Shown: positions 47,018 through 58,616 of the stretch, one piece after another
Numbering within the stretch: the first letter of the stretch is position 1
Layout of the letters: every line of letters starts with the position of its first letter
From: Enterobacter sp. Bisph1
Lineage (GTDB): Bacteria > Pseudomonadota > Gammaproteobacteria > Enterobacterales > Enterobacteriaceae
Length of the DNA: 64,000 bases
Assembly: GCF_000814905.1 (NCBI RefSeq)
Contig: NZ_JXAG01000034.1
Coordinates: 1-64,000, forward strand
Reading direction: 5' to 3'
Notes under the pieces: model-generated
Databases searched by the model: none
What the model was told of the DNA's origin: nothing
The model's input: the letters and a program-made list of their open reading frames with translations, nothing else
Translations under genes and position numbers: made by a program

Positions 47018-48127
47018 GTGCCAACGCTTTCACGTCTTTTTATTCATCCGGTCAAATCAATGCGCGCAATCGGTCTGACCCATGGGTTTGCTGATATCAG
47101 CGGCTTCGCTTTCGATCGGGTTTTTATGATCACCCAACCCGATGGCACCTTTATTACCGCGCGCCAGTATCCGCAGATGGTGCGCTTTACGCCCTCGCCT
47201 TTGACCGATGGTCTGCATCTGACCGCGCCGGACGGCAGCAGCGCGGTGATCCGCTTTACGGATTTTTCAACGGATGCGGCACCGACGGAAGTATGGGGCA
47301 ACCATTTTACCGCCCTTATCGCCCCCGCAGCGATTAACACCTGGCTAAGCGGTTTTTTTGCCCGTGAGGTACAGCTGCGCTGGGTTGGGCCAGAGCTAAC
47401 CCGCCGGGTTAAACGCTTTGATGCCGTGCCGCTCTCCTTTGCCGACGGCTTCCCCTATTTGCTGACGAATGAAGCCTCGCTGCGTGATCTCCAAAACCGC
47501 TGTCCGGCCAGCGTGAAGATGGAGCAGTTTCGTCCGAACCTGGTGGTCACAGGTGCGCAGCCGTGGGAAGAAGACGGCTGGAAAGTGATCCGCATTGGTG
47601 AAGTGGTTTTTGACGTGGTTAAACCCTGCAGCCGCTGCATCTTCACCACGGTGAGCCCGGAGCGCGGGCAAAAACACCCTGCCGGCGAGCCGCTCGCTAC
47701 CTTGCAACGTTTTCGTACCGCCAAGGATAATGGCGATGTCGATTTCGGCCAAAATCTGATTGCCCGTAATAGCGGCGTGATTCGCGTCGGCGACGAAGTG
47801 GCTATTCTGGCAACGGCACCGGCGAAAGCTTACGGCGCGGGTCACGTTGAAGAACCCCTTGCACAACCGGAACAACCCGCCGGCACCGTCGAGATTACCT
47901 GGCAGGGGCAGACCTTTCTTGGTAATAACCAACAAGTGTTGCTGGAGCAGCTGGAGAATCAGGGTATTCGCGTGCCCTACTCATGCCGCGCGGGCATTTG
48001 TGGCTGCTGCCGGATTCGTTTAGTGGCGGGAGAAGTGACGGCGCTGAAGCAATCCGCTATTGCAGAGGAAGGGTCCGTTCTTTGCTGTAGCTGTATTCCA
48101 AAAACAGCGCTGCGGCTGGAGGCTTAA
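47018..48127 (+). CDS. ycbX: YcbX, MOSC/2Fe-2S reductase for N-hydroxylated bases
   Basis: YcbX detoxifies N-hydroxylated base analogues in a molybdenum-cofactor pathway. A MOSC-N domain and a MOSC domain (about residues 1-270, with the Moco-binding Cys in VVKPCSRC) are fused to a C-terminal 2Fe-2S ferredoxin (CRAGICGCC and CCSC). The start is GTG at 47018 with a strong ribosome site (AGGGGGAA). It is convergent with zapC, and the two stop codons overlap. Confidence 0.95.
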   Translation: MPTLSRLFIHPVKSMRAIGLTHGFADISGFAFDRVFMITQPDGTFITARQYPQMVRFTPSPLTDGLHLTAPDGSSAVIRFTDFSTDAAPTEVWGNHFTALIAPAAINTWLSGFFAREVQLRWVGPELTRRVKRFDAVPLSFADGFPYLLTNEASLRDLQNRCPASVKMEQFRPNLVVTGAQPWEEDGWKVIRIGEVVFDVVKPCSRCIFTTVSPERGQKHPAGEPLATLQRFRTAKDNGDVDFGQNLIARNSGVIRVGDEVAILATAPAKAYGAGHVEEPLAQPEQPAGTVEITWQGQTFLGNNQQVLLEQLENQGIRVPYSCRAGICGCCRIRLVAGEVTALKQSAIAEEGSVLCCSCIPKTALRLEA

Positions 48128-48666
48128 ACCGCCTGCTCGAGGTGCATTTCGGCGGCGTGAAATTGCGGTTTGAGGCGATCGTTCATAATCTTAATCGCGT
48201 CACCCAGCTGCATCGTGCGCCCGGCAATCACCACGCCGGGCTGAGCCAGCAGGCACAGCGACGCGTTATCACCCGGTTCCACCACCAGCAAGTTGACGCA
48301 CTCCTGCGTGTCGCTTAGCCAGACGCATGCGCCTTCGCCCGTCTGGGGGAACCACAACGCTTTATGCGTCAGAAAGTGCCAGCTTTTTGGCATTTGCGGT
48401 TTGAGGAAGCGAATCGCCACCAGCGCATTGAGCACCAGTTCAGCGCGCTGTTCGTTTGACAGCGGTATATTGCGGCATTTTTCTTCGAAGGAGAAAAAGA
48501 GCGCCGCATCATCCACGCAGAAACCAGACGGCGAAAAGGCGTCCGGGGTCAGCATTTTACGGGCGAAACGGGAGCGAAATAACATGCCATTGGCAAGGTC
48601 GAGCATCATACGATCGTGCTCTTCATCAAAATACCAGCGCCAATTATCGTCAGGTTTAATTCGCAT
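48124..48666 (-). CDS. zapC: ZapC, FtsZ-ring stabiliser
   Basis: ZapC binds FtsZ, promotes bundling and reduces FtsZ GTPase activity. The 180-residue protein is colinear with the E. coli one ([20 protein letters not shown] near the start, [12 protein letters not shown] in the middle). It has no membrane segment. It lies between ycbX and pyrD on the minus strand with its own start. Confidence 0.94.
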   Translation of the reverse strand: MRIKPDDNWRWYFDEEHDRMMLDLANGMLFRSRFARKMLTPDAFSPSGFCVDDAALFFSFEEKCRNIPLSNEQRAELVLNALVAIRFLKPQMPKSWHFLTHKALWFPQTGEGACVWLSDTQECVNLLVVEPGDNASLCLLAQPGVVIAGRTMQLGDAIKIMNDRLKPQFHAAEMHLEQAV

Positions 48667-48786
48667 TTTCCTCTCCCCTACCCCTAAACATCCTGTTGTT
48701 TTTTCATCCTGTTTACCGCTTCGTTTATTACCTAAATAATAAAAGACTAAAATGTATAAATTAGCAACAGTCGTGGAATATAAAAC

Positions 48787-48814
48787 AACCAGGGCGGGAA
48801 ATAAAGCCCTGGTT
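48787..48814 (-). terminator. Terminator of pyrD
   Basis: AACCAGGGC (48787-48795) pairs with GCCCTGGTT (48806-48814). The minus strand then reads TTGTTTTAT. It is 20 bases past the pyrD stop. Confidence 0.75.
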
Positions 48815-48834
48815 ACACAAGATGGGGTAAAAGA

Positions 48835-49845
48835 TTAGATATGGGTAATGATTTCTTTAATCAGCGGTGGGCCTTTAAAAATAAAACCCGAATAAATTTG
48901 CACCAGCGACGCACCGGCAGCCATCTTCTCGCGAGCCGCTATCACCGAGTCGATACCGCCCACGCCAATAATCGGCAAGCGTCCGTTTAATTCTTGCGAC
49001 AGCCTTCGGATAATTTCGGTACTCTTTAATTGCAGCGGGCGTCCGCTTAAGCCACCGGTTTCATCGCAATGTTTCATTCCCTGCACCAACGAGCGATCAA
49101 GGGTGGTATTTGTGGCAATAACGCCATCGATATTATGACGTACTAAACTGTCTGCTACTTGGATCAATTCTTCCTCAGAAAGATCCGGGGCGATCTTCAC
49201 CGCAACCGGCACATATTTATGATGTAAAGTTTGTAAAGCTTGCTGTTTATTCTTAATTGCCGTTAGAAGATCGTCCAGCGCTTCGCCATATTGCAGCGAG
49301 CGCAGACCGGGCGTATTGGGCGAAGAGATATTGATGGCGATATAACCGGCGTAGGCATAGATTTTTTCCATGCAAATCAGGTAGTCATCTTTACCTTGCT
49401 CAACGGGCGTATCTTTGTTTTTGCCAATATTAATACCCAGCACACCGTCGAAGTGGGATTTTTTAACGTTCTCAACCAGGTTATCAACGCCGAGATTATT
49501 AAAGCCCATGCGGTTGATCAGCCCTTCGGCATCGACAAGACGAAAGATCCGCGGCTTGTCATTGCCCGGCTGCGGGCGTGGCGTAACGGTACCGATCTCG
49601 ATGGCGCCAAACCCCATCGCACCGAACGCATCAATACACTCACCGTTTTTATCCAGCCCGGCCGCTAAGCCCAACGGGTTTTTAAAGGTCAGTCCCATGC
49701 ATTTGACGGGTTTTTCCGGGACGCGCTGACGCACCAGAGCCTGAAACGAGGTGCCGGTAATACGGCGCAGTTGCTGGAACGTAAATTCATGAGCGCGCTC
49801 AGGATCGAGCTGGAAAAGGGCTTTACGAACGAAGGGGTAGTACAT
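48835..49845 (-). CDS. pyrD: PyrD, dihydroorotate dehydrogenase (quinone)
   Basis: PyrD is the class 2, membrane-associated FMN enzyme that oxidises dihydroorotate to orotate and passes electrons to quinone. The N-terminal helical part (residues 1-40) faces the membrane. The catalytic Ser is in [13 protein letters not shown], and FMN-phosphate motifs are IIGVGGI and LVQIYSGF. The 336-residue length equals E. coli. A PurR box and a pyrimidine-responsive leader hairpin lie upstream. Confidence 0.98.
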   Translation of the reverse strand: MYYPFVRKALFQLDPERAHEFTFQQLRRITGTSFQALVRQRVPEKPVKCMGLTFKNPLGLAAGLDKNGECIDAFGAMGFGAIEIGTVTPRPQPGNDKPRIFRLVDAEGLINRMGFNNLGVDNLVENVKKSHFDGVLGINIGKNKDTPVEQGKDDYLICMEKIYAYAGYIAINISSPNTPGLRSLQYGEALDDLLTAIKNKQQALQTLHHKYVPVAVKIAPDLSEEELIQVADSLVRHNIDGVIATNTTLDRSLVQGMKHCDETGGLSGRPLQLKSTEIIRRLSQELNGRLPIIGVGGIDSVIAAREKMAAGASLVQIYSGFIFKGPPLIKEIITHI

Positions 49846-49860
49846 GAACTCTCCTGGATT

Positions 49861-49877
49861 CCCGGTTGCAAACCGGG
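49861..49877 (-). promoter_or_regulatory. pyrD leader hairpin
   Basis: On the minus strand CCCGGTT-TGC-AACCGGG forms a hairpin at the expected 5' end of the transcript, just before GGAG and the start codon. In E. coli, transcription starts at C residues of this stretch when CTP is high and makes the hairpin that blocks translation; at low CTP it starts inside and escapes it. The same layout is visible here. Confidence 0.8.
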
Positions 49878-49939
49878 GGCGTATTATCTTTCATTCGTCT
49901 GCGAAAGGGAATTGACCTGCGGCAAAAAAAGCGCGATCG

Positions 49940-49955
49940 ACGCAATCGTTTTCCT
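49940..49955 (-). promoter_or_regulatory. PurR box of pyrD
   Basis: ACGCAATCGTTTTCCT fits the PurR consensus ACGCAAACGTTTTCNT except at one position. It lies about 95 bases upstream of the pyrD start, near its promoter. Confidence 0.82.
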
Positions 49956-50092
49956 TCTTTCTCCTGCTTTATACAAATTTCGGCAAATTTTGCGCGAATA
50001 AATCATTTAGCGGAATAAATCGACTCTGCCACACTGCGTGAAATTGTTATAGATGTTATCTAAACGCAAACAATTGGTTATAAGGAGCGATT

Positions 50093-50668
50093 ATGAGAGT
50101 TGTTACCCTGGCCGGAAGCCCGCGCTTTCCCTCCCGCTCCAGCGCGTTGCTGGAATATGCCCGCGAACGCTTACAAGCGCAGGATATCGAGGTCTGTCAC
50201 TGGCATTTGCACAATTTTGCCCCGGAAGATCTTATCTATGCCCGCTTTGACAGCCCGGCGCTGCAAACCTTTACTGACCAGCTTCGCGAGGCGGATGGGC
50301 TGATTGTCGCCACGCCGATTTATAAAGCCGCTTACTCCGGCGCGCTGAAAACCCTGCTTGACCTGCTGCCCGAACGCGCGCTGGCGGGGAAAGTGGTGCT
50401 GCCGCTGGCAACCGGCGGAACCGTGGCGCATATGCTGGCGGTCGATTATGCCTTAAAGCCGGTACTCAGCGCGTTGAAAGCACAAGAGATCCTGCACGGC
50501 GTCTTCGCCGATGACGGCCAGGTGCTGGATTACCAGCATAAACCCAACCTTACGCCCCATCTGCAAACGCGGCTCGATAGCGCGCTGGAAACGTTCTGGC
50601 AGGCCCTGCATCGCCGGGATATCCAGGCTCCCGTGTTTCAACAGCCGCAAGGAGTCGTGCATGTTTAA
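50093..50668 (+). CDS. ssuE: SsuE, NADPH-dependent FMN reductase
   Basis: SsuE makes reduced FMN for the SsuD monooxygenase. The flavodoxin-like fold shows the FMN loop [14 protein letters not shown] and the [19 protein letters not shown] segment. The 191-residue length equals the E. coli protein. AAGGAGCG precedes the ATG. It is the first gene of ssuEADCB, which uses alkanesulfonates as sulfur source when sulfate is scarce; in E. coli it is controlled by Cbl and CysB. Confidence 0.96.
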   Translation: MRVVTLAGSPRFPSRSSALLEYARERLQAQDIEVCHWHLHNFAPEDLIYARFDSPALQTFTDQLREADGLIVATPIYKAAYSGALKTLLDLLPERALAGKVVLPLATGGTVAHMLAVDYALKPVLSALKAQEILHGVFADDGQVLDYQHKPNLTPHLQTRLDSALETFWQALHRRDIQAPVFQQPQGVVHV

Positions 50669-51632
50669 TCTCTTTCGCTACCCTGCACACCGATTGGCAT
50701 TAGCAGGTTTATTAACCCTTTCTGCCTGGAGTCACGCCGCCGAACCGGCAGCGGAGAGTTTACGCATTGGCTACCAAAAAGGCAGCGTTAGTATGGTGCT
50801 GGCGAAAACCCATCAGCTGCTGGAGAAACGCTACCCGAACACCAAAATTAGCTGGACGGAATTTCCCGCCGGTCCGCAAATGCTTGAAGCGCTGAATATT
50901 GGCAGTATCGATCTTGCCAGCACCGGCGATATTCCGCCGATTTTCGCCCAGGCCGCAGGCGCGGATCTGCTGTATGTGGGCGTTGAGCCTCCGAAGCCAA
51001 AAGCGGAAGTCATTCTTGTTGCTGAGAGTAGCCCGATCAAAACCGTGGCCGATCTGAAAGGACATAAAGTCGCTTTCCAGAAAGGTTCCAGTTCCCACAA
51101 TTTACTGCTGCGTGCGCTGCAACAGGCCGGACTAACATTCAACGATATTCAACCCGTTTTCCTGACTCCCGCCGATGCACGGGCGGCTTTCCAGCAAGGC
51201 AATGTGGATGCGTGGGCGATTTGGGATCCCTACTACTCGGCGGCCCTGCTGCAAGGCGGTGTGCGAGTGTTAAAAGACGGTAGCAGCCTGAAACAGACCG
51301 GCTCTTTTTATCTCGCCTCGCGCACCTATGCCGAACAGCACGGCACCTTTATTCAGGGTGTATTAAATACTTTTAGCGAAGCCGATGCGCTCACCCTGAG
51401 CCAGCGAGACGAGAGCGTCGCGCTGTTTGCCAAAACTCTCGGGCTGCCGCAGCCGGTGATTGCCACCTATTTCGATCACCGACCGCCGACCAAAATTTCC
51501 CCGGTGGATGACGCCATAGCCGCATTGCAACAGCAAACCGCCGATCTCTTTTATGAGAACCGTTTATTACCGAAAAAAGTCGATATCCGCAGCCGTATCT
51601 GGCAACCGACCCCACAAGGAGCGAAATCATGA
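50661..51632 (+). CDS. ssuA: SsuA, periplasmic alkanesulfonate-binding protein
   Basis: SsuA captures aliphatic sulfonates in the periplasm for SsuBC. The signal peptide ends at SHA-AEPA. The family segments [37 protein letters not shown] and [19 protein letters not shown] are present. I chose MFNLFRYP at 50661 (323 residues), which overlaps the ssuE end by eight bases and follows AAGGAG; the frame is open much further upstream only as a shadow of ssuE. Confidence 0.96.
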   Translation: MFNLFRYPAHRLALAGLLTLSAWSHAAEPAAESLRIGYQKGSVSMVLAKTHQLLEKRYPNTKISWTEFPAGPQMLEALNIGSIDLASTGDIPPIFAQAAGADLLYVGVEPPKPKAEVILVAESSPIKTVADLKGHKVAFQKGSSSHNLLLRALQQAGLTFNDIQPVFLTPADARAAFQQGNVDAWAIWDPYYSAALLQGGVRVLKDGSSLKQTGSFYLASRTYAEQHGTFIQGVLNTFSEADALTLSQRDESVALFAKTLGLPQPVIATYFDHRPPTKISPVDDAIAALQQQTADLFYENRLLPKKVDIRSRIWQPTPQGAKS

Positions 51633-52774
51633 GCCTGAATCTGTTCTGGTTTTTACCGACCCACGGCGATGGACACTACTTAGGCACCGATCACGGATCG
51701 CGTCCGGTCGATCATGCCTATTTGCAGCAAATCGCTCAGGCCGCAGATCGTTTGGGATTTAGCGGCGTGCTGATCCCGACCGGGCGCTCTTGCGAAGATG
51801 CATGGCTGGTCGCCGCATCGCTTATTCCCGTCACACAGCGGCTGAAGTTCCTCGTCGCCCTGCGCCCCAGCGTCACCTCACCAACGGTGGCTGCCCGCCA
51901 GGCCGCCACGCTGGACAGACTCTCTAACGGACGGGCGCTGTTTAACCTGGTGACCGGCAGCGATCCACAAGAATTAGCCGGTGACGGCGTATTCCTCGAT
52001 CATACTGCCCGCTACGAAGCTTCATCGGAGTTCACCCACGTCTGGCGTCGTCTGCTGGAGGGGGAGACAGTCGATTTTGCGGGCAAGCATATTCATGTCC
52101 GCGGGGCGAAACTCTTTTTCCCGCCGGTACAACAACCGCGACCGCCGCTCTATTTCGGTGGTTCGTCCGATGTGGCGCAAGATCTTGCCGCAGAGCAGGT
52201 CGATCTCTATCTCACCTGGGGCGAGCCGCCCAATGAGGTCAAAGAGAAGATCGCGCAGGTTCGCGCTAAAGCTGCCGCGCACGGGCGTAAAGTGCGTTTC
52301 GGAATTCGCCTGCATGTGATTGTGCGGGAAACCAATGCCGAAGCCTGGCAGGCAGCGGACAACCTGATATCCCATCTCGATGACGACACCATCGCCAAAG
52401 CCCAGGCGGCCTTCTCTCGTCAGGATTCCGTGGGGCAGCAGCGCATGGCGGCGCTGCACGGCGGCAAGCGCGATAAGCTGGAGATCAGCCCCAACCTGTG
52501 GGCGGGCGTTGGCCTGGTGCGCGGCGGCGCGGGAACCGCCCTGGTGGGCGATGGCCCAACGGTCGCGGCGCGTATTAATGAGTATGCCGCCCTCGGTATC
52601 GACAGTTTTATTCTTTCCGGTTATCCGCATCTGGAAGAGGCGTACCGGGTTGGTGAACTGCTGTTTCCTCATCTCGATGTCGCTATCCCGCAAATCCCGC
52701 AGCCGCAACCGTTGCAGCAGCAGGGCGAAACGGTTGCCAACGAGTTTATCCCGCGTAAAGTGGCGCAAAGCTGA
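51629..52774 (+). CDS. ssuD: SsuD, FMNH2-dependent alkanesulfonate monooxygenase
   Basis: SsuD is a luciferase-fold monooxygenase that cleaves the C-S bond of alkanesulfonates to sulfite and aldehyde. The 381-residue length equals E. coli. Family segments are [46 protein letters not shown], and the late [18 protein letters not shown]. It overlaps ssuA by four bases (ATGA). Confidence 0.97.
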   Translation: MSLNLFWFLPTHGDGHYLGTDHGSRPVDHAYLQQIAQAADRLGFSGVLIPTGRSCEDAWLVAASLIPVTQRLKFLVALRPSVTSPTVAARQAATLDRLSNGRALFNLVTGSDPQELAGDGVFLDHTARYEASSEFTHVWRRLLEGETVDFAGKHIHVRGAKLFFPPVQQPRPPLYFGGSSDVAQDLAAEQVDLYLTWGEPPNEVKEKIAQVRAKAAAHGRKVRFGIRLHVIVRETNAEAWQAADNLISHLDDDTIAKAQAAFSRQDSVGQQRMAALHGGKRDKLEISPNLWAGVGLVRGGAGTALVGDGPTVAARINEYAALGIDSFILSGYPHLEEAYRVGELLFPHLDVAIPQIPQPQPLQQQGETVANEFIPRKVAQS

Positions 52775-52781
52775 GGTTACG

Positions 52782-53570
52782 ATGGCTGCAGAAAAAAAAT
52801 GGCTCCAGCGCATTGCGCCCTGGCTGCTGCCGGCGGCGATCGTGGTGGTGTGGCAAATCGCCTCGGCAACCGGGTTATTGTCAACACGTATTCTTCCCTC
52901 CCCCGAAGGGGTGGTAAAAGCCTTCTGGACCCTGAGCGCCAGCGGTGAATTATGGCAGCATCTGGCGATCAGCTCCTGGCGCGCGGCGATTGGTTTTTCC
53001 ATCGGCGGCACGATTGGCCTGACGCTCGGGCTGATTAGCGGCCTGTCGCGCTGGGGAGAGCGGCTGCTGGATACGTCGATTCAAATGCTGCGCAACATTC
53101 CTCATCTGGCGCTAATTCCGTTGGTGATTCTGTGGTTTGGTATTGATGAGAGCGCAAAAATATTCCTCGTGGCGCTGGGTACCCTGTTTCCGATTTATAT
53201 CAATACTTGGCACGGTATTCGTAATATCGATCGTGGGTTGCTGGAGATGGCGCGCAGCTATGGTTTATCCGGGTTTGCACTGTTTGCCCATGTGATCCTG
53301 CCCGGCGCACTGCCGTCAATTATGGTCGGCGTGCGCTTCGCCCTCGGCCTGATGTGGCTAACGCTGATTGTGGCGGAAACTATTTCGGCAAACGCCGGCA
53401 TTGGCTACCTGGCGATGAATGCGCGTGAATTCCTGCAAACCGATGTGGTAGTGGTAGCCATCATTCTCTATGCCCTGCTCGGTAAACTGGCCGATATCAG
53501 CGCGCAACTGCTGGAGCGGCTGTGGCTGCGCTGGCATCCGGCTTATCATCAAAAGGAGGCAAGCGCATGA
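52782..53570 (+). CDS. ssuC: SsuC, alkanesulfonate permease
   Basis: SsuC is the membrane subunit of the sulfonate ABC importer, with about six helices and the EAA-type loop ([26 protein letters not shown]). I chose MAAEKKWLQ at 52782 (262 residues, near E. coli 263), with GAGG before it; the frame opens inside ssuD as a shadow. It lies seven bases after ssuD. Confidence 0.96.
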   Translation: MAAEKKWLQRIAPWLLPAAIVVVWQIASATGLLSTRILPSPEGVVKAFWTLSASGELWQHLAISSWRAAIGFSIGGTIGLTLGLISGLSRWGERLLDTSIQMLRNIPHLALIPLVILWFGIDESAKIFLVALGTLFPIYINTWHGIRNIDRGLLEMARSYGLSGFALFAHVILPGALPSIMVGVRFALGLMWLTLIVAETISANAGIGYLAMNAREFLQTDVVVVAIILYALLGKLADISAQLLERLWLRWHPAYHQKEASA

Positions 53571-54343
53571 ACACTGCACGACTTAATCAGGGGATCCCGC
53601 TGGTTTTAAATAGTGTCAGCAAGCGCTATGGCGAGAACAGCGTACTGAGCGATTTGGATCTGCATATTGCTGCCGGGCAGTTTGTTGCCGTCGTTGGCCG
53701 CAGCGGGGGAGGCAAAAGCACCCTGCTGCGCCTGCTGGCCGGGCTGGAAAAGCCGAATGCCGGGGCGTTGCTGGCAGGCAGTACCCCGCTGGCCAATATT
53801 CAGCACGATACACGAATGATGTTTCAGGATGCGCGCCTGCTGCCATGGAAATCGGTGATCGATAACGTCGGTTTAGGACTAAAAGGCCGTTGGCGGGAGG
53901 CGGCACTTGCGGCGCTGTGCGCAGTTGGCCTAGAACAGCGGGCCAATGAATGGCCCGCCGCATTGTCCGGTGGGCAAAAACAGCGGGTCGCGCTGGCGCG
54001 GGCGCTGGTTCATCAGCCGGGGCTATTGTTGCTTGATGAACCGCTGGGCGCGCTGGATGCCCTCACCCGGCTGGAGATGCAGGTATTAATTACCCAGCTA
54101 TGGCAACAGCACGGCTTCACCGTGGTGCTGGTAACGCACGATGTCAGCGAGGCGGTAGCGATGGCCGATCGCGTGCTGTTAATAGAAGAAGGGAAAATCG
54201 GGCTGGATTTGACCGTCGATCTGCCCCGCCCGCGCCGTCTGGGCTCTGTGCGCCTGGCGGAACTGGAAGAGGAAGTACTGAACCGGGTGATGAAGCGCGG
54301 CGAGTCGGAAACGCTGCCGTTAGCCCAGACTCGCCACGCTTGA
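53567..54343 (+). CDS. ssuB: SsuB, alkanesulfonate ABC ATPase
   Basis: SsuB powers sulfonate import. Walker A is GRSGGGKST, the signature LSGGQKQR, and Walker [12 protein letters not shown], with the switch His in VTHDVSEA. I chose the ATG at 53567, overlapping the ssuC stop (ATGA) after AAGGAGG; the product has 258 residues. It ends the ssuEADCB operon. Confidence 0.97.
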   Translation: MNTARLNQGIPLVLNSVSKRYGENSVLSDLDLHIAAGQFVAVVGRSGGGKSTLLRLLAGLEKPNAGALLAGSTPLANIQHDTRMMFQDARLLPWKSVIDNVGLGLKGRWREAALAALCAVGLEQRANEWPAALSGGQKQRVALARALVHQPGLLLLDEPLGALDALTRLEMQVLITQLWQQHGFTVVLVTHDVSEAVAMADRVLLIEEGKIGLDLTVDLPRPRRLGSVRLAELEEEVLNRVMKRGESETLPLAQTRHA

Positions 54344-54348
54344 TAGTG

Positions 54349-54377
54349 CTAAACGGGCGCATTACGCGCCCGTTTAG
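54349..54377. terminator. Bidirectional terminator between ssuB and pepN
   Basis: A 12-bp stem CTAAACGGGCGC/GCGCCCGTTTAG with an ATTAC loop lies between the convergent genes. T-runs after the stem are short on both sides. Confidence 0.75.
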
Positions 54378-54379
54378 TG

Positions 54380-56992
54380 TTACGCCAGCGCTTTGCTGAC
54401 TTTCTCGTACAGATCGCCGGAGAGGTTCGGCAACGCTTTCAACTGCTCCAGCGCCGCGCGCATCATCTCCTGACGTTTTGCGTCATAGCGTTTCAGGCGG
54501 ATCAGCGGCTCAATCAGGCGCGATGCTACCTGCGGGTTACGGCTGTTCAGCTCCGTCAGCATTTCCGCCAGGAACTGATAACCGCTGCCGTCCAGCGCAT
54601 GGAACGCCGCCGGATTGCTGCTGGCGAACGCGCCAATCAGGGAACGAATGCGGTTCGGGTTGCTCAGGGTGAAGGAGCGATGGTTCAGCAAGCCGCGCAC
54701 CGTCTGCAGCACATCTTCTGCCGGGCTAGTGGCCTGCAGGATAAACCATTTATCCATTACCAGACCGTCATGATGCCATTTGTCATCATATTCCTGCATC
54801 AGCGCATCCCGGCACGGCAGCTGTGCGGCAACCGCCGCCGAAAGCGCCGCCAGCGCATCGGTCATATTATCCGCTTGATGATACTGCTGACTTACCAGCT
54901 TGTCGGCCAGCTGCGCATCGCCAAACGCCAGATAGCGCAGGCAGGTGTTGCGCAAGGAACGCTTACCGATATCCGCATGCTCTACACGATAGCTGTCGAG
55001 TTTATTGGCGTTATACACCGCGAGGCACTCATCGGCGAGTTCGGTCGCCAGCGTACGCGTCAGCGCGTCACGTACGGACGCAATAGCGAGGGGATCGATG
55101 GTTTCAAACAGCTCGGCAATCTCATTGGCCGACGGCAGCGTGAGGATCTCCGCCGCCAGCGCCGGATCAATCGTCTCATCAAGCAAGATGGCGCGAAACG
55201 CATCGGCGACATGTAGCGGCAGCGACAATGCCTGGCCCTGCTGGGAGCGCGCGACATTCAGTTTAATGTGCGTCGCCAGCAGGCTTTGCGCCGCATCCCA
55301 GCGGGAGAAATCATTGCTGGCATGGCGCATCAGGAACGTCAGCTGCTGATCGCTCCATTTATATTCCAGCTTCACCGGCGCAGAGAATTCACGCAGCAGC
55401 GACGGCACCGGCTGGAAGTAGACGTTATCAAAGATAAAGGTCTGCTCGGCCTGAGTGACATTCAGCACGTGATGGACCGGATGCCCCTCTTTTTGCAGCG
55501 GGATCACTTTGCCTTCGTTATCGTACAATTCGATATCGAACGGAATGTGCAGCGGCAGTTTGTCATGCTGCTCGGCAGTCGGCGGCGTGCGCTGGCTGAT
55601 GGTCAGGGTATATTGTTCAGTGTTCGGGTTGTAATCATCATGCACCGTCACCACCGGCGTACCGGCCTGGCTGTACCAGCGGCGGAACTGCGACAAATCG
55701 ACGTTTGAGGCATCTTCCATCGCCTGCACGAAATCATCGCAGGTGGCCGCGCTGCCGTCATGACGCTCAAAGTAGAGCTGCATCCCTTTCTGGAAATTCT
55801 CTTCGCCCAGCAACGTATGCAGCATGCGAATCACTTCCGCGCCCTTTTCATACACCGTTAAGGTGTAGAAGTTATTCATCTCAATAACTTTATCCGGGCG
55901 GATCGGGTGCGCCATCGGGCTGGCGTCTTCCGCAAACTGCATGCCGCGCATGGTGCGCACGTTACTGATGCGGTTTACCGCGCGGGAACCGAGGTCAGAA
56001 CTGAACTCCTGATCGCGGAACACCGTCAACCCTTCTTTCAGGCTGAGCTGGAACCAGTCGCGGCAGGTGACGCGGTTACCGGTCCAGTTATGGAAATATT
56101 CGTGACCAATCACGCGCTCAATATCGAGGTAGTCTTTATCCGTCGCGGTATCGGTGCGGGCGAGGACGTATTTCGAGTTAAAAATGTTTAACCCTTTATT
56201 TTCCATCGCCCCCATATTAAAGAAGTCGACGGCGACAATCATATAGATGTCGAGATCGTACTCGAGGCCGAAACGCTGTTCGTCCCATTTCATCGAGTTT
56301 TTCAGCGAGGTCATCGCCCATGGCGCACGATCGAGGTTACCGCGATCGACATACAGCTCCAGCGCCACTTCACGCCCGGAGCGGGTGGTGAAGGTATCAC
56401 GCAGCACGTCGAAATCCCCGGCGACCAGCGCAAACAGGTAGCAAGGTTTCGGGAAAGGATCCTGCCACTGCACCCAGTGACGGCCATTTTCCAGTTCGCC
56501 CTGAGCAACGCGGTTACCGTTGGAGAGCAGGAAAGGATAGCGGGTCTTATCAGCAATCAGCTTAGTGGTAAAACGCGCCAGCACGTCGGGACGGTCAAGA
56601 TACCAGGTAATATGACGGAAACCTTCCGCTTCACATTGGGTACATAGCGCTTCGCCAGACTGATAAAGGCCTTCCAGCGCGGTATTCGCCGCCGGGCTTA
56701 TCTCATTGACAATGCGCAGCGTAAAACGCTCCGGCAAGCCATCAATGACCAGCTGTGAGCCCTCTTCTTTATAATTTGTCCAGGGTTGATCGTTAACGTG
56801 CAGGGAGATCAGAGTCAGTTCGCCGCCGTCCAGGCGCAACGGCGCAGCAGAGGCGCTATGGCGTGACACTGTGCTCAGCGCGGTGACGACGGTTTTGTCG
56901 GCGTCAAGATCAAAGGTCAAGTCAATATCGCTAATCAGGTAGTCCGGCGCACGGTAATCGTGGCGGTATTTGGCTTGTGGCTGTTGTGTCAT
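54380..56992 (-). CDS. pepN: PepN, aminopeptidase N
   Basis: PepN is the main broad-range M1 zinc aminopeptidase in the cytosol. The exopeptidase motif GAMEN (MGAMENKGLN, near residue 260) and the zinc motif HEYFH with the distant Glu (GHEYFHNWTGN ... KEGLTVFRDQEF, near 297-325) are intact. The 870-residue length equals E. coli. It is convergent with ssuB and divergent from pncB. Confidence 0.98.
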   Translation of the reverse strand: MTQQPQAKYRHDYRAPDYLISDIDLTFDLDADKTVVTALSTVSRHSASAAPLRLDGGELTLISLHVNDQPWTNYKEEGSQLVIDGLPERFTLRIVNEISPAANTALEGLYQSGEALCTQCEAEGFRHITWYLDRPDVLARFTTKLIADKTRYPFLLSNGNRVAQGELENGRHWVQWQDPFPKPCYLFALVAGDFDVLRDTFTTRSGREVALELYVDRGNLDRAPWAMTSLKNSMKWDEQRFGLEYDLDIYMIVAVDFFNMGAMENKGLNIFNSKYVLARTDTATDKDYLDIERVIGHEYFHNWTGNRVTCRDWFQLSLKEGLTVFRDQEFSSDLGSRAVNRISNVRTMRGMQFAEDASPMAHPIRPDKVIEMNNFYTLTVYEKGAEVIRMLHTLLGEENFQKGMQLYFERHDGSAATCDDFVQAMEDASNVDLSQFRRWYSQAGTPVVTVHDDYNPNTEQYTLTISQRTPPTAEQHDKLPLHIPFDIELYDNEGKVIPLQKEGHPVHHVLNVTQAEQTFIFDNVYFQPVPSLLREFSAPVKLEYKWSDQQLTFLMRHASNDFSRWDAAQSLLATHIKLNVARSQQGQALSLPLHVADAFRAILLDETIDPALAAEILTLPSANEIAELFETIDPLAIASVRDALTRTLATELADECLAVYNANKLDSYRVEHADIGKRSLRNTCLRYLAFGDAQLADKLVSQQYHQADNMTDALAALSAAVAAQLPCRDALMQEYDDKWHHDGLVMDKWFILQATSPAEDVLQTVRGLLNHRSFTLSNPNRIRSLIGAFASSNPAAFHALDGSGYQFLAEMLTELNSRNPQVASRLIEPLIRLKRYDAKRQEMMRAALEQLKALPNLSGDLYEKVSKALA

Positions 56993-57209
56993 AAAAAACC
57001 TTTAGCATCTTCTGTTGGTTACGACTCCAGTCTATTCCGGTTGCCGCAAACGCGCCACGCAGAATCTTTATCTTTTCAGAGAGAAAAGCTCTGTCTGCTA
57101 CATTTTTATAACAGGGGGCACAAAATGCCATCGACCCGAAAAGCGGCTTATGATGTGATCGGGGTTCAATAACCGGGTAAACAAGGTATACTCCAGCGAC
57201 TACCTGCTT

Positions 57210-57227
57210 TGTTTATTGTACTAAACG
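57210..57227 (+). promoter_or_regulatory. NadR box of pncB
   Basis: TGTTTA-TTGTAC-TAAACG matches the NadR operator TGTTTA-N6-TAAACA at all but the last base. It sits 28 bases before the pncB start and fits repression when NAD is plentiful. Confidence 0.88.
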
Positions 57228-57255
57228 CTCCTGTGAGAGGATGCTATTGCGCACC

Positions 57256-58458
57256 ATGTCTCAACTCGCTTTCTCTGGTCTGCAAACGCTGCTGGATACC
57301 GATGCCTACAAGCTGCACATGCAGCAAGCGGTGTTCCATCACTATTATGATGTGCACGTCACGGCCGAATTCCGCTGTCGCGGTGACGATCTCCTCGGTA
57401 TTTACGCCGATGCGATCCGCGAACACGTCGATGCTATGCAGTCGTTGCGTCTGCAAGATGACGAGTTTCATTGGCTGTCTGGCCTCCCCTTCTTTCAAAC
57501 TGATTACCTGAACTGGCTGCGTAATTTCCGTTACGACCCGCGGCAGGTCACCGTCAGCAACGATAACGGTAAGCTGAATATCAGCCTCTCCGGTCCGTGG
57601 CGCGAAGTGATCATGTGGGAAGTGCCGCTGCTGGCGGTGATCAGTGAAGTGGTACACCGCTGCCGTTCGCCACAGATGGGCGTCGAACAGGCTCTGCTGC
57701 ATCTGGAAACGAAACTGGCGGATTTCGCTACCCGCACCGCGCAGGTGGATATGTCCGGTTTCCGTTTGATGGATTTTGGTACCCGTCGCCGTTTCTCCCG
57801 CGATGTACAGCAGGCAATCGTTGAACGACTGCAGCAAGAGTCGTGGTTTATCGGCACCAGCAATTATGATCTGGCCCGCCGTTTGTCGCTGACGCCGGTA
57901 GGCACCCAGGCCCATGAGTGGTTTCAGGCGCACCAGCAGATAAGTCCCGATTTGGCCACCAGCCAGCGCGCGGCGCTCGCCGCCTGGCTCGATGAATATC
58001 CGGATCGGTTAGGCATCGCCTTAACCGACTGTATTACCATGGATGCGTTTCTGCGCGACTTCGGCCCGGAGTTTGCCACGCGCTATCAGGGCTTGCGTCA
58101 TGACTCGGGGGATCCGGTGGAATGGGGTGAAAAAGCGATTGCCCACTATCAAAAACTCGGTATCGATCCCCTGACCAGGACGCTGGTGTTCTCTGACAAT
58201 CTCAATCTGGATAAGGCGCTGGATCTTTACTGCCACTTTGCCGATCGCGTCAAGCTGGGCTTTGGTATCGGCACGCGCCTGACCTGCGATATCCCCGGCG
58301 TGAAGCCGCTGAATATCGTTATCAAGCTGGTTGAGTGTAACGGAAAGCCGGTAGCGAAATTATCCGATAGTCCCGGAAAAACCATCTGCCACGACAAAGC
58401 ATTTGTGCGCGCGCTACGCGAAGCCTTTGACCTTCCGCAGGTCAAAAAAGCCAGTTAA
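57256..58458 (+). CDS. pncB: PncB, nicotinate phosphoribosyltransferase
   Basis: PncB converts nicotinate and PRPP to nicotinate mononucleotide in NAD salvage. The segment [15 protein letters not shown] near the start and the [14 protein letters not shown] motif with the phosphorylated His are present. I chose [10 protein letters not shown] at 57256 (400 residues, the E. coli length). An ATG five codons upstream directly touches GAGAGG, leaving no spacer. The NadR box lies in the leader. Confidence 0.96.
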   Translation: MSQLAFSGLQTLLDTDAYKLHMQQAVFHHYYDVHVTAEFRCRGDDLLGIYADAIREHVDAMQSLRLQDDEFHWLSGLPFFQTDYLNWLRNFRYDPRQVTVSNDNGKLNISLSGPWREVIMWEVPLLAVISEVVHRCRSPQMGVEQALLHLETKLADFATRTAQVDMSGFRLMDFGTRRRFSRDVQQAIVERLQQESWFIGTSNYDLARRLSLTPVGTQAHEWFQAHQQISPDLATSQRAALAAWLDEYPDRLGIALTDCITMDAFLRDFGPEFATRYQGLRHDSGDPVEWGEKAIAHYQKLGIDPLTRTLVFSDNLNLDKALDLYCHFADRVKLGFGIGTRLTCDIPGVKPLNIVIKLVECNGKPVAKLSDSPGKTICHDKAFVRALREAFDLPQVKKAS

Positions 58459-58463
58459 TCACC

Positions 58464-58488
58464 GGGAGCCTGCGGGCTCCCTTCTTTT
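58464..58488 (+). terminator. Terminator of pncB
   Basis: GGGAGCC (58464-58470) pairs with GGCTCCC (58475-58481) around TGCG, then a T-rich run. Confidence 0.88.
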
Positions 58489-58616
58489 TACCAATAATTT
58501 ATTAAGGGTTCTTGCGAATTCTGCTTGTCTGATGGCGAACGCCAGGTAACATAGATATCCCGCCTTATCAGGCGGACAAGTATTTATTTTTTCCGACTAT
58601 TAACAGAGAGAATATT